Source: Micrasema longulum (taxonomy: Eukaryota; Arthropoda; Insecta; Trichoptera; Brachycentridae). From it: a stretch of DNA of 64,000 bases. Positions 25,301-35,046 of the stretch are shown piece by piece. A program made the position numbers and the translations under genes. The notes beneath the pieces are model-generated. The model ran no database searches. It had not been told where the DNA came from and worked only from the letters and a program-made list of their open reading frames with translations. Position 1 is the stretch's first letter; every line of letters begins with the position of its first letter. Location: positions 62,001 to 126,000 of the forward strand of contig JAGVSM010003750.1 in assembly GCA_022494885.1 (NCBI GenBank), read 5' to 3'.

Positions 25301-28300
25301 GATATATTATTTTTAATAGTTTTTAGTTCATTACGAAGATTATTATAATTTTTTACACCTTTGAAGACAAGGCTATTTTGACCATGACTTGTATGGAATT
25401 TAGGAATTTTGATATTATGTTGGTATCTGAGTGATTTATTCATTTCAAATTCTTTTTTTTTTTTGCATGTAAAATATGTTTAATTTTGTGGGAACAGTAG
25501 TTACAACGATCAAATCATTTATTTATTATATTTAGTAGTGTTAGCATGTGTCCTATCAACATGTTGCCTTAATATGTGTGTGCAACTGCTATGGTGAAGG
25601 CGTATAGGGGAGTTTGCATGTTGGTTTAATTAGTTTCGAGACAGGTACGTCTCGAAACCAGTAGACATAAAAAAGTCGGTAAAGTACATATCGAATAGAA
25701 CCGAGTTGTGGTCCCGTGGTAGTATTATGGGCTCACGGGCCAAAGGTCCGAAGTTCAAATCCCACTCTACCACAACTTGATTTTCATTTTTCTTGCACAA
25801 GTTATTAACGACTTTGGTCTAAAAAGTTTTAATATTTGAGTAAACAATAAGAACTCAAGTATTTCTCTTTCCTTTAAAAAATATTTTAAAAGTATTTTCT
25901 GACATTTATTGCTAACTTAATAGTAGTTCATCTTTATTTATTTATTTATTTGACGGACTTATGCAGTCCATTCTAACAATGGTAAATACAATTTCTTTTA
26001 ATAAATACGGGCACTAATTAAATCAAATACAACTAAATAAAATTAAAGCTAGGACAAAAAAAATTAATTACTACCTCAAGACAAGATCCGGTTTATCTTA
26101 GTGAATTTTTAAATCTATGAAGACTTACACCAAAAAAATTCAGATCCTGTCTCGAGTTTACAATACGACACTATGTTGCCATTGTGATGTTAATTTTGTT
26201 TTTAGGTAGTAAAATTACAATATCGGCAACAGATGGAATCAAAATTGTCGACAAGGATGGGAAAACATTTTATAACCTGAAGAATTTAGATTCACGCTTA
26301 CTGCAAATCTACAATCATTTCCAAGAGGTAGACTTTGAATTATTTTATATCTTTGATTTGTTCTTTACATACTTCTTGAAACTATAGACAGTCTTGTGGG
26401 ACGCTATTGAGTATATAATTTAAATCCTGCATGTATATACAATAAAATTCCCTTTTTACATTTTTCCAAGGAGCAACAAAAAAGTGTAAAACTGAGAAAG
26501 CAAAGAAATGAAAAATATACGGAAAAAAATGGAATTACTGTGTACTATACTATTTTTATAGACTATAATAGTGTAACTGTACTGCCAGAAAAATTGTAAA
26601 GACTGTTGTAATTGGGGATTATGAATATTTTTTACCTATTTTCAATAATTTCATTAAAAATACATATTTTGTATTTTTTCAAACAATATTTTAGTGTTTT
26701 TTTTTAAATTAAAAAACAACATGTTTCAATAATTTATACTTAAATTTAAAAACACGAAAATAAAAATTTGAATTTGCATAAAATACATACAATTATTTTT
26801 CCCCTAAATGTTGGGAAATTTTATTCATATGGTATCTCTTTTTTCACTATGGCACCACTAAAAATTGCTCGTTTACATCATAGCTTTTGCAACTCTTTTA
26901 TAACACAATGTAAATAATATTTCTATTGCTACATTTAGAATATTTCTGCATATTCAAAAGTGCATGTCCAATTTAGCAAAATGTCAATATGGCATTTTTA
27001 TCCAAAAAACAATCAGGGCAATCTACATTATTTAGTTTGTGAGCCATTTGTCCAGGGTTCTGGTTCTATTCCCACACAGAACTGTATTCTTCACCTGGCT
27101 GGACACAGATAAATAATCTGGGAGTTAGCACCGAGTTTCTTCTTTGATGTGATTTGAATGGTTGATATTGCAGTGTGCAACTCACCTTTTGGAAGTGGAG
27201 TCAGCTCTTCAAGGAATGCCCGAAGTGTGTTTTCCTCTCATCATGGGGCGGAGACCGGCTCCCACATCAGGCTCGATTGCCCCCGCCCATCACACCACCC
27301 CTCCTTCGATTAACATGGGTTCATTCTGTCACAGTGGAGGGAGCCTGGCGGCCAAGATGGTAAATGCAATATTATAGAAATAAAAGACGAGTGATACTTT
27401 AATCCACAAATTTGGAATATCCAGTGACTGGTTTCATCGTTGTCCATATTGTTCTCCGAAGTACATAATTCGGAGTGGGGAATTGAGATCATCTTCTATT
27501 TCCCTTACCGTCGGTAATTTGACATCTAAGGTAATCAGTATTTTGTTGTTTACATACAGAAAATGCACGATTCACCTTCTGCACCGTCCTTATGACAATA
27601 GTAGGCCAGGTGACAGTGGGCATTGGTTACCGGGTGAGTCCCATAAATCATTCAGAAAAAATAAATAAATTATATGTAATTTATGTTCAAAAAAAAAAAA
27701 AAAACAGCCAAATTGGACGTAGTTATGCAAAAAGCGTCCAACCCTCAAAATGAGTAATGCTGTAGCTCAATCACAAATAACTATCGACGTGCTAGTAAGC
27801 AACGTGATAACAATTTCTCACTATGGTTGTTTATCGTATTCGCGATCACAAGACAACATCCGTGAACACCTAATATTAAATGTCAAAATATTAACGTTTC
27901 GCGACGTATAATCCTGCTGCGCAATCACATATTTTAATTTCACCGGTGTAAATATGGAAAATATTCCAAAACTGCTATTTTTATTTAGTTATTTATTATT
28001 TATCATGCTATTTAATGCATTTGGCTGGCGGTTGGCAAGCCAAATGTTAAGAAAAGCAGTCGCCATAGTAATTGCAATTTAATTTTCACTTTTTTGTACT
28101 AGATACTCCTTACTATTTTGCAAATGCAATATATTGTATTATTTTTTATAGTAAACGCCGATTTTACGCCAATGAACTGTATTTATTTACGGGGAAAACA
28201 AAATACAAACCGACACGAGCGTTGACTTATGACTGCGATAACTTAATCATGTTCATTATTGTTCATTGTGATCGCTTAAATGCTTAGCATGTTTTTAAGC

Positions 28301-29547
28301 ACGTCGATAGTTATTTGTGATTGAGCTACAGGTTTTGATAGCATACTACGATATCTTTATGTGCTGAAAACGTCCAAACTCCAAGTGCTATACTTTTTTT
28401 GCTTTAAATTTCTAACCCAAATCGCGGCTATCACTGTCCAAATGCTTGCAGACTGGCTGGATTTCCTCCCTAGGGAGTAGTTCATATTAAAAATTATTTC
28501 AACAGAGAGGGAAAACATTTTTGAGAAGGGAATATGGAAGTCTAGGCATTTACAGGGCTTATGACCTGTCATTGGCTGGTTTAATTGGCCACTTTACTCA
28601 CTGTGTAACATTCACCATTCTGCCCATGTTTGAGTATCCACATTTCTTCAACTCTTCCATCCGTTGACTTTTGAAAAGTATGTTTTGAAAAGAATGTAAC
28701 ACAGTGTGTAAGTGGCCACTTAAACCAGCCAATGACAGGGTCATAAGCCCTGTAAATGCCTAGACTTCCATATTCCCTTCTCAAAAATATTTTCCCTCTC
28801 TGTTGAAATAAATTGAAATATAAAACAGATTTCAATTAAACTACTTGACACTGCAAACTTAGCGTTCTCCATTGAGCCAGTGAAGCATTATTACAAATCT
28901 CATAATTATTTTTTCAAAGTTCTTCGCAAATATCTCAGTACTCCACTCCACTCCACTCCACTCCTTCGATGGAGATTTCTAAGTTTTCTTCTAATGCCCT
29001 CATATACAATGTATTGAAATGTTAAATAACTCTTGTTTTCATGTGTAAATGATAGAAAATTTTCAAATGAAATATTCTAGCGTGACAGGCACTAACATTT
29101 TAACTCTTATAATTAACTTACAAAATTACCATAGGGTTATTAAACATTCAAATGCATTGTAATCTACAAAAATATGAAATAAACTGTTGTTTTTTTTTTA
29201 CTTGATGGTATTGTAATTATGAATTTACTACGTTTGTGACTTTGTAGAGAAGCTCGCATCAAATGTAATTTTTGTAAAAGGGGTTGAAAAATAAAATCTT
29301 TTTTCCTAAATTTCCAGTGATCCACTCTGATTAACAACATTAATATATTTTTTCTTTACAGAGTGAGTCGGAGAGTAAATGTGACACGGGAACATCGATG
29401 ACCAACCACCAAAGATTGTTCAATTCTTACTCGGATTGTAATAAACCCAATCTTCTCTCATCCACTAACTCTGGACCGGAAAATCATATTTATATGGACG
29501 AAGCAAGAAGGCGTCCCTTTGGACCTTCGAGATTTGCCAATTCATGA
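16340..29547 (+). CDS. PLK4: PLK4/SAK, polo-like kinase 4 (centriole duplication kinase)
   Basis: Thirteen exons: 16340-16378, 16463-16737, 18492-18632 or 18633, 18728-18820, 19979-20122, 20881-21083, 22005-22429 (or to 22546), 23032-23222, 24135-24274, 24777-24886, 26206-26327, 27174-27359, 29362-29547. The reading phases join throughout, for about 751 residues. Kinase domain: glycine loop GKGGFAHV (22-29), lysine K44 in VAIKM, HRD 136-138, DFG 156-158, T172 in the LTMCGTPNY activation loop. The phosphodegron DSGFIT is at 284-289, the SCF-Slimb/betaTrCP site that limits kinase level. Polo boxes 1-2 (cryptic polo box) run from about 450 to 640, with [28 protein letters not shown] and [12 protein letters not shown]4 triggers centriole assembly through Asterless/SAS-6/STIL partners. 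No third polo box is found before the stop. An alternative last exon at 27560 would end after 11 codons. Confidence 0.93.
17277..17302. repeat. AT microsatellite
   Basis: Run of alternating AT, more than ten units, in PLK4 intron 2. Confidence 0.9.
17770..17925 (+). repeat. Dispersed repeat, family J
   Basis: Shares TTGCTTGYGGTAACACGAC, a CATCACCGC word and flanks with 58375-58530 in the same orientation. No coding frame; element class is unknown. Confidence 0.55.
18030..18470 (+). mobile_element. Solo-LTR-like GC-rich segment with core promoter
   Basis: A GC-rich island in an AT-rich intron. TATATA at 18393 is followed 33 bp later by an arthropod initiator (TCAGTT at 18424-18429) and 16 bp further by AATAAA (18442-18447). 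That spacing is what an LTR shows (U3 promoter, very short R, polyadenylation signal). No flanking retroelement genes and no clear target duplication were found, so a solo LTR is an inference. It ends only about 20-40 bp before the PLK4 exon 3 acceptor. Confidence 0.45.
19172..19378 (+). repeat. tRNA-derived SINE, family A
   Basis: Head GGCGCCATGACGCACTTGG (A-box region), then CTAACTGTGAAACTGGCGTT, B box GGTTCAATTCC and body words (CTCAATTGG, CTCCTTCCATATCCCC, GCTGACAAGCCT) to a GGTTATT end. Matching copies are at 22745-22931, 34845-35046 and 52975-53113. Located in PLK4 intron 4. Confidence 0.75.
19395..19855 (-). mobile_element. CR1/L2-like LINE reverse-transcriptase fragment
   Basis: The minus strand encodes the core RT motifs [11 protein letters not shown] and then [11 protein letters not shown], the catalytic aspartate pair, and later [13 protein letters not shown]. 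Frame breaks and stops separate the blocks, so the copy is dead. It lies in PLK4 intron 4, opposite to the gene, next to a family A SINE. Confidence 0.8.
20330..20480 (+). repeat. tRNA-derived SINE, family B
   Basis: A-box-like GTAATTGGCGCGTTGGCC, then GTGCTTAAGGTTC and B box GGGTTCGATTT, followed by GTGAATGTGAAATATT. The head and B-box block recur at 61328-61415. PLK4 intron 5. Confidence 0.6.
21455..21735 (+). repeat. Three-copy tandem repeat, about 100-bp period
   Basis: CTTGCAGCTACAGAGCGCAT recurs at 21511 and 21611, with a diverged copy at 21712. Each is followed by GGAC(A/G)GTTG-like sequence and TTCTAG. Two inverted copies lie at 23985-24095. The lead-in (AGCGCCATTTTTGTGAAT) has a relative at about 46200. 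PLK4 intron 6. Confidence 0.8.
22430..22546 (+). other. PLK4 exon 7 end: GC donor or in-frame extension
   Basis: PLK4 exon 7 can end at 22429 with a GC donor (CAG then GCAAGA) or at 22546 with a normal GT donor (CAG then GTAAAA). The reading frame stays open for the extra 39 codons and both ends leave the same phase. The extra residues are hydrophobic and unlike other parts of the protein. Sequence alone does not decide. Confidence 0.5.
22745..22931 (-). repeat. tRNA-derived SINE, family A
   Basis: Reverse-strand copy. It has GGCGCCGTGGCGCAGTTGG at the tRNA-like head, GGGATCGACTCC at the B-box position and CTGCTGACACC at the far end. PLK4 intron 7. Confidence 0.75.
23985..24095 (-). repeat. 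Two-copy tandem repeat, inverse of 21455-21735
   Basis: GCGCTCTGTAGCTGCAAGAC and GCGCTCTGTACCTGCAAGAC are 80 bp apart. They are the reverse complement of the repeat core in PLK4 intron 6. PLK4 intron 8. Confidence 0.8.
24640..24755 (-). repeat. Family C interspersed repeat
   Basis: Reverse copy with CCAATGACAGGTCATAAGG, TGTAAATGCCTAGACTTCC and TTCATCCCTGTTGAAAT. It ends about 20 bp before the PLK4 exon 10 acceptor. Confidence 0.7.
25135..25445 (-). mobile_element. LINE 3' end (RT C-terminus)
   Basis: The minus strand encodes [20 protein letters not shown] and [10 protein letters not shown], the usual C-terminal pattern of Jockey-like reverse transcriptases, followed by an A/T-rich 3' UTR. 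Truncated copy in PLK4 intron 10, antisense to the gene. Confidence 0.6.
25633..25779 (+). repeat. Hairpin plus tRNA-like segment
   Basis: A perfect 10-bp hairpin (GTTTCGAGAC, loop AGGTAC, GTCTCGAAAC) is followed 50 bp later by a tRNA-like stretch (GTGGTCCCGTGGTAGTATTA, then AAGTTCAAATCCC). A 7-bp acceptor-like stem GTTGTGG/CCACAAC can pair. The T-arm stem does not form, so this is probably a SINE and not a working tRNA. Confidence 0.45.
27383..27442 (-). repeat. Dispersed repeat, family D
   Basis: Inverse copy of 2190-2255, with CCAGTGACTGGTTTCATCG. It lies just inside PLK4 intron 12. Confidence 0.5.
27760..28331. mobile_element. Inverted-repeat DNA element with perfect 34-bp TIRs
   Basis: 27760-27793 (starting CTGTAGCTCAATCACAAATA) and the reverse complement of 28298-28331 match over about 34 bp without mismatch. 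The 504-bp interior has no transposase frame. I could not find a target-site duplication. Non-autonomous element in PLK4 intron 12; the perfect TIRs suggest it is young. Confidence 0.8.
28496..28809. repeat. Head-to-head pair of family C repeats forming a 118-bp-arm hairpin
   Basis: 28496-28613 and 28692-28809 are reverse complements of each other, with only a handful of mismatches over about 118 bp. The spacer is about 78 nt. The shared core includes GGGAATATGGAAGTCTAGGC and TGTCATTGGCTGGTTTAA. The pair lies in PLK4 intron 12 and is therefore transcribed with the gene. Confidence 0.9.
28830..29000 (+). repeat. Dispersed repeat, family I, with CTCCA microsatellite
   Basis: Shares GCGTTCTCCATTGAG-type words and CGCAAATATCTCA with 58755-58925 and, inverted, with 3105-3275. 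An internal five-unit CTCCA array (about 28940-28965) is private to this copy. PLK4 intron 12. Confidence 0.55.
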
Positions 29548-30244
29548 TAATTATCTAAATTATATAGTAAAAATATTTGGGAATAATTTGTGTATCAAAA
29601 TTGTAAAAAGAGGCACTTGAATTTCAAACAAAACATTCTTTATGATGAAGTATAGAAATATGTATAGTTTTTATTTAGAGTACTAATTTTAATGAAAGAT
29701 CTTTATTTTAAACTTACAATTTGTTATGATTGTAAAACGACGTCATTATTTTCTTCAACTGTAAGTGAGAGCAGTCAAAAATATTTTTTGACGTTTTATG
29801 TCATAACTTAATAAGCACAAAAGTATATCATTTGATGCTTGGGTTAGTTATATAAATATGTATCTTTTTGTTTTCAAACCTGTAATATAAAAGAAAGTCA
29901 ATGTCTCATTTTTGCACATCCGTCATTGTTCTACAATCACGACGAATTCTGTGTCTTGGGTCTAAAAGAGCCAATTGGGTTAGTGTCAATAAAAAAATAC
30001 GCATATTTAAAAAAAATATATACACACATATTTATGTGGTAGTGTTTTTTAAAATTGTTTCAAACACTTTTATTATTTCAAAAAATAGCTGTAAAATTAT
30101 GCAATTAGGACGTCATGTTATGATTTATGACATTGGTCCGTTTAGTCCAATCTACAGAATTATTCAATAATATTGTAATGCACATTTTAAGTACGTTAAA
30201 ATCTATGTAGACAAATATTGAATTTAACCCTAGAGGGGTTTCAT

Positions 30245-30400
30245 CAAATTGACAATATCTCAAAAGCGGTGGAGAGCCCTTTTGAAAAAAGGAAATGAGA
30301 GTCTAAGCATTGACAGGCCTTATGACTGTCATTGGCCAGTTTAAGTTATCACTTAATGCTTAAATTTGATTACAATCAACATAATGAAATATCTGTAAAA
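30245..30400 (+). repeat. Family C interspersed repeat
   Basis: Diverged copy with GAGAGTCTAAGCATTGACAG, GACTGTCATTGGCCAGTTT and a following AAGTTATCACTTAATGC. Confidence 0.6.
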
Positions 30401-30693
30401 ATGTGGATTTTCAAATATTTGGGCAAATCGTAAAGATACTCTTTAAATTTAGTTTTCCTTCTCTGAGTAAGTTCCAGTGCATTAAATGCATATCGTCAGC
30501 CTAGCTTGTAAAACTCGTAAATGCCCAACTTACTTTTCGGGGGAGAGTAGAAACAGTTTTTACTTCATTAGCGAAGTTTAATAATCTATGCATGTAACAC
30601 TATGAAAATATGAGTTTTACACACATGGATTATTTGAAATCCTAACAGAAAATGCCAACATATCACTTTTGACCATTTGTGGATTTACGAGTT

Positions 30694-30999
30694 TTATAAG
30701 TTAGGGTGATGATACTTTGGTTTATATGTGGAGCTACCCACGTAGACTGCATAAGGTAGTGAAATAAGCTCTCTTCCTCGTTCCTGCTCTTGCCCTGTTT
30801 GCCTAGCTCCCGAAACATCATGCTTATCGGATCCCCGTGGTACAGAACCCTCCTGATTTGAACGTTTATCTTCTAAGAATAAATCTCTACAGAGCAGCAA
30901 CACTTTATTACAGTCCACAGCTACGGTAATATATGAAGGAACTTTTACAGATGCAATAAAATAAATTAAAAATAATAAACCGGCAGAATGTATCACCAT
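30694..30999 (-). CDS. Unrecognised 101-residue ORF, possible secreted protein
   Basis: The ATG at 30999 opens a 101-residue frame ending at a TAA. I do not recognise the protein. The first 19 or so residues are hydrophobic (SAGLLFLIYFIASV) and could be a signal peptide, though there is no basic residue before the core. The rest is hydrophilic, has only two cysteines (DCNKVLLLCR), a Q/E/R-rich stretch and ends YKPKYHHPNL. Part of the frame (about 30710-30910) is GC-richer than its surroundings, which mildly favours real coding. It is intronless, lies between the 3' ends of PLK4 and M6, and could equally be a chance frame or an exon of a larger gene. Confidence 0.3.
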   Translation of the reverse strand: MVIHSAGLLFLIYFIASVKVPSYITVAVDCNKVLLLCRDLFLEDKRSNQEGSVPRGSDKHDVSGARQTGQEQERGRELISLPYAVYVGSSTYKPKYHHPNL

Positions 31000-31504
31000 T
31001 ATTACCAACCTCTAACCAACTACCAACAGGTCATAAGTCCTGTAAATGTCTAAACTCCCTTATTCTCTATTCATTGTTGAGAACGGTCAATTTGGCAGTA
31101 GACTAAATTAGAAACTCTAAAACTGGTTAGAGATAAAAAGTTATTTACAATTTAATTGTTTGCAATTCACAAACTAATTTGGTACTAGTTTTAAAAGTAT
31201 ATATGACTATTTTAAATGTATAATTTTATCTAGGCGTGACTGACACTGATCTTGTAATACGGTACAAATTTCTTATTTAAACTGGAATATAGTATTTGAT
31301 GTAAAATGCGTTAATGTAAGATATTTTATAGCAAAATATATAAAGATAACGGAATAATTATTTTAATATTTTGAGAGTAATTTTTATTTCAATGAATATA
31401 AAAATTAATATTTTTTCTAATGTATCAAATAAAGAATTCAAAACTTATTGTGTCTTATTGGTACGCACCCACATACATATTTATAAAATTATGTCATTTT
31501 TCCT

Positions 31505-31898
31505 TAGGCTAGCGCCACACTCAGCGGTGATACAGCCGCCGATCTTCCATTGCGGTAAATCCGCAAACGAACAGGCACGGGCAGTCACACGACATATTCC
31601 ACGGCGGATTATTAGTGGATTACTGAGCCACCTTATACAGTTGATGAGAACTGTTCGTCTAATGTGGTACACCCCATTAGAAAATATGCAATGCAGAGTT
31701 GCAGATTAGATCCCGACAGATGATCGGAAGATTGGAGAACGGAACAAACGTCGAAGGTGAGCGGTCCGGTCCACCCACGGAACTAATGAACATCCGCTTA
31801 GTGTGCCCGATAACAGTAAATCAATGCAATAAGATGCATAGGCGTTCCGCAGCGTAAGATCGGTGAACGAATTTTTGCTGAATGTGGCACTAGCCTTA
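31505..31898. mobile_element. Inverted-repeat DNA element (hAT-like MITE candidate)
   Basis: The left end reads TAGGCTAGCGCCACACTCAG. The reverse complement of the right end reads AAGGCTAGTGCCACATTCAG, and further in both share CCGATCTT and TGCGG words. The interior is GC-richer than its surroundings and has no transposase. No target duplication is clear. Confidence 0.65.
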
Positions 31899-33030
31899 CC
31901 TGTACTTACAAGTGCAGACATTGGTTAATTACTCCATCATTTGCTACATGAAAACAAGACGATCAGTCTTGCACTTCAGATACTTGTCAAGAGGATTATT
32001 TTATATTGGTGAAGAATATTTTTATGCATCGAAAATTTAAACGATGACAAAGTTGTTAACTGGAATGAATAAAACAAACATTTTGTGCAGTTATTTGAAA
32101 AATTTATTATAGTTTCTTTCATGTATGTATAATTAAAATACTTTAAATAAAGTTACTTAATTTCCTAATAAACAAAATGGACGCAACAAAAGGTTTGTAT
32201 TTGTTTCCTAATAAAAAAATGATTAAAATTATATTGTGCATGCTCACATTTTAGAAACAATAAAATACTCCCACTACTCTGAAAAGTTGATAAAAACATT
32301 TTCAACACCCTCAAATAGATTTAACATCAATATTTGGCATTTAACTATCCATAATATTTGGAATGTCATACAGTATTAAGTAATTTTGAGATAAACCGAT
32401 TATCACTAAGATATATGATAACATAAACATTAAAATAAACTAGAGAAATTTACTCAAGTTATCACAAAAGATGCTCTTATTGTGCATTAAAATAAAGGTA
32501 ATATATTATAAACTAATATTAATTATAATTAAAACAAAATGTCTGATGGTGTTGTGAGGGGAATCCATGCAACTAAAGTAAAAATACAAAAGCTTATAAT
32601 GAAACGAAATTGTAAAACTAGAGTGATATGTCCCGTAAAAAACTTATCTGTAAAAATTCAATATGAAAAAATTGAGGCGTAATTTTTGAGCTGTGCTATT
32701 CCAAAATTCACTTAAAATTAATAAAGAATCCTTACGGTATTAATTACAATATAACACTGCGGGCAACAAAACAAATTACAACTTCCCAGGCCCCCATTAC
32801 AATGGGAAGTCAACAAGTCATATTCAATTGTCTACAAAGTCAAATAGATTTTTTTAACAAAAATGTGAATATTTATATAAAAATTTCAAGTATCTTTATC
32901 GGTAACATGTAATAGAACATGTTGTAAATATTAAAAAATCATGAAAATATACACATTTTCTTACAGAAAATTTGACTTTACGTTTTTGACAGGTGAAGAT
33001 AACTCTTAACTTCTCATTGTCAACGGGGCC

Positions 33031-33399
33031 CAGTGGTGGTATACTGAATCTTCTCTATCCCCTAGAGAGTGGTTAATTTGGGGATTTTTATTTTTTGCAT
33101 GCACTGACTTTGCTTCAATTTCTATTCGATTAAACGTCAAATATGAACACGTGAAACTAAATACTAAAATTTTCATTTAGACCATTGTTGAGACCTTAAG
33201 CATTACCCAAAACACTTAATTAGGTTGGATTGACCAAACCATATTAGTTTTTTTCAGTTTTTTAACAGTTTTATAGATCATTTGACGTTTGGTCATCAGT
33301 GTGGCCATTTTGTGAAGTAAAGTGTCATCGCATAAAAAAGATTAAAATCCCAATTTAACAACTCTCTGGGGTAGAGAAGATTCAGAATACCACCCTTGG
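33031..33399. mobile_element. Inverted-repeat DNA element (hAT-like MITE candidate)
   Basis: The left end is CAGTGGTGGTATACTGAATC. The reverse complement of the right end is CAAGGGTGGTATTCTGAATC, and the match continues through CTTCTCTAYCCC and AGAGAGT to about 90 bp. Both ends fit the loose hAT terminus YARNG. No 8-bp duplication was found, so it is probably old. Confidence 0.65.
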
Positions 33400-34844
33400 T
33401 AAACTTAACCTACAACAAGTAATATATAAACTATAATAATACTAGGAAGAGTTTGTACTCTATAATGTATTATCGGGTGTAATTACTCCCAGCGGAATAG
33501 CAATCGATGCCTTAGAATAAAAAAATCAGTCTGCTTCAACAACATTAGGTTATTTATATTATTTATCATCGTACCACACATAATGAACACTCTTTGATTG
33601 ACTTTCTTAAGAGGGATAGTTTAAACTTAACATTCCTAAAACCTAGTTAATTATCTTGAGAAAGTAAAACAATTTAATGCAATCTTAAAACAAGGCAGGA
33701 AGTCAGTTTATCGAGTGTCCTCTGTGCGCCTGCTTTGTTCATAAAGAATATGTATTTTTAAAAGCTGCACAAGTTCCTACAAAATATATTAAATACACCA
33801 ATATTATGTTATGTATTAAGATATTTGCTGTGTGAATTTCAGATTGTTCAAAGCATGAGTAATTTCAAAATTGAATAAAATTGCAACACCCTATCTATAT
33901 ACGGAAATGGAACAAAAAATAATATGCCATTTCACATTTTCACTAATCTATTGATTAAATAATGTTCTTACGATTGAAAAAAATATAATGGATCATATTT
34001 AAAAACCTGAAATTCAGCCAGCGAATCAATATTATAAGACAAAGTTATTTTTGTGAGAATTTGAAAATATTAACTATTAAGTCTAAAATACTTTTATTTG
34101 TTACCAAATTATGTAATCTGTCGGTACAAATATATATCTTTTATGGTTGTATAGGCCACAATGTCGAAGTAGGGAATGAGGTACATAATGATATATTTAT
34201 TGTTCACAAAATATTATGTGGCTAATCTACAACTACATACATGCGCAGTACATATAAAGATTAAAAACATTAGTATATTTTATCTCACTTGAGCATAGAA
34301 TAAACGATTAGGAATGTATAATGTACCGATATTATAATCATGTATTATTTGTTCGCTCCTGATATGTCCCACTGTTGCAAATGGAAATCAAAAGTTTTCA
34401 TAAATAAATGAAGTGAAAAATATGCCTAACCAGATCTGAATATTTGTACAAACTGCGAACATTACTGACTGAAACACTGTATGTTTTATTTCCAAGTAAG
34501 AAAACTTACAATTCACCAATAAGTACTTTGAATTTGTAAGGATATTTCTTTTCAATCAGTAATTCAGCTATAAGGATGGTAATACGTACATACTTTAGTA
34601 ATACAGAAAGTGTGAACAGAAGTTTGAAATTGAGCACAATTTAATGTCCCATTGAGATAAGATATTATATTCCTACATGAGTAAAAAATTAACTGGGACC
34701 GTATAAAGCTCCTCATCTGAATGTCATCACTACAAAAATTCCTGATTTCAGGTAATAATTATTACAAATTAACCGATAAATATTTAGTTAGAATGGTGAA
34801 CCAGTATTCACATTCAAGCCATATAATTCAATTTTAATATTAAA

Positions 34845-35046
34845 TAACCCGCTAAGCCTCTATGTTAGAGGCTTGTCAGCAGGTGGGAAAAGGGGAATAT
34901 GGAAGGAAGTTATGAAAAATATACCACAAGACCCAGATCAATTGAGAAAAATCTTCCATGATTTCTTTCTTGCAACTGTCGAGAATCGAACCTACAACGC
35001 TAGTTTCACAGTTAGTCGTTTAACCAACTGTGCCACGGCGCCCGTT
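34845..35046 (-). repeat. tRNA-derived SINE, family A (most complete copy)
   Basis: On the minus strand: head GGCGCCGTGGCACAGTTGG, B box GGTTCGATTCT, then CAAGAAAGAAATCATGG, CTCAATTGATCTGGGTC and a GCTGACAAGCCTC end that runs into AATAACCCGCT-type sequence. It is close to the 3' end of M6 and may lie in its 3' UTR. Confidence 0.8.

Noticed and set aside
25708..25779. Possible functional tRNA gene
   Set aside because: The acceptor-like stem pairs, but the T-arm stem and a convincing anticodon arm do not; better explained as a SINE head.
32785..32815. Short CTTCCCA/TGGGAAG inverted repeat
   Set aside because: Only 7 bp; expected by chance at this scale.
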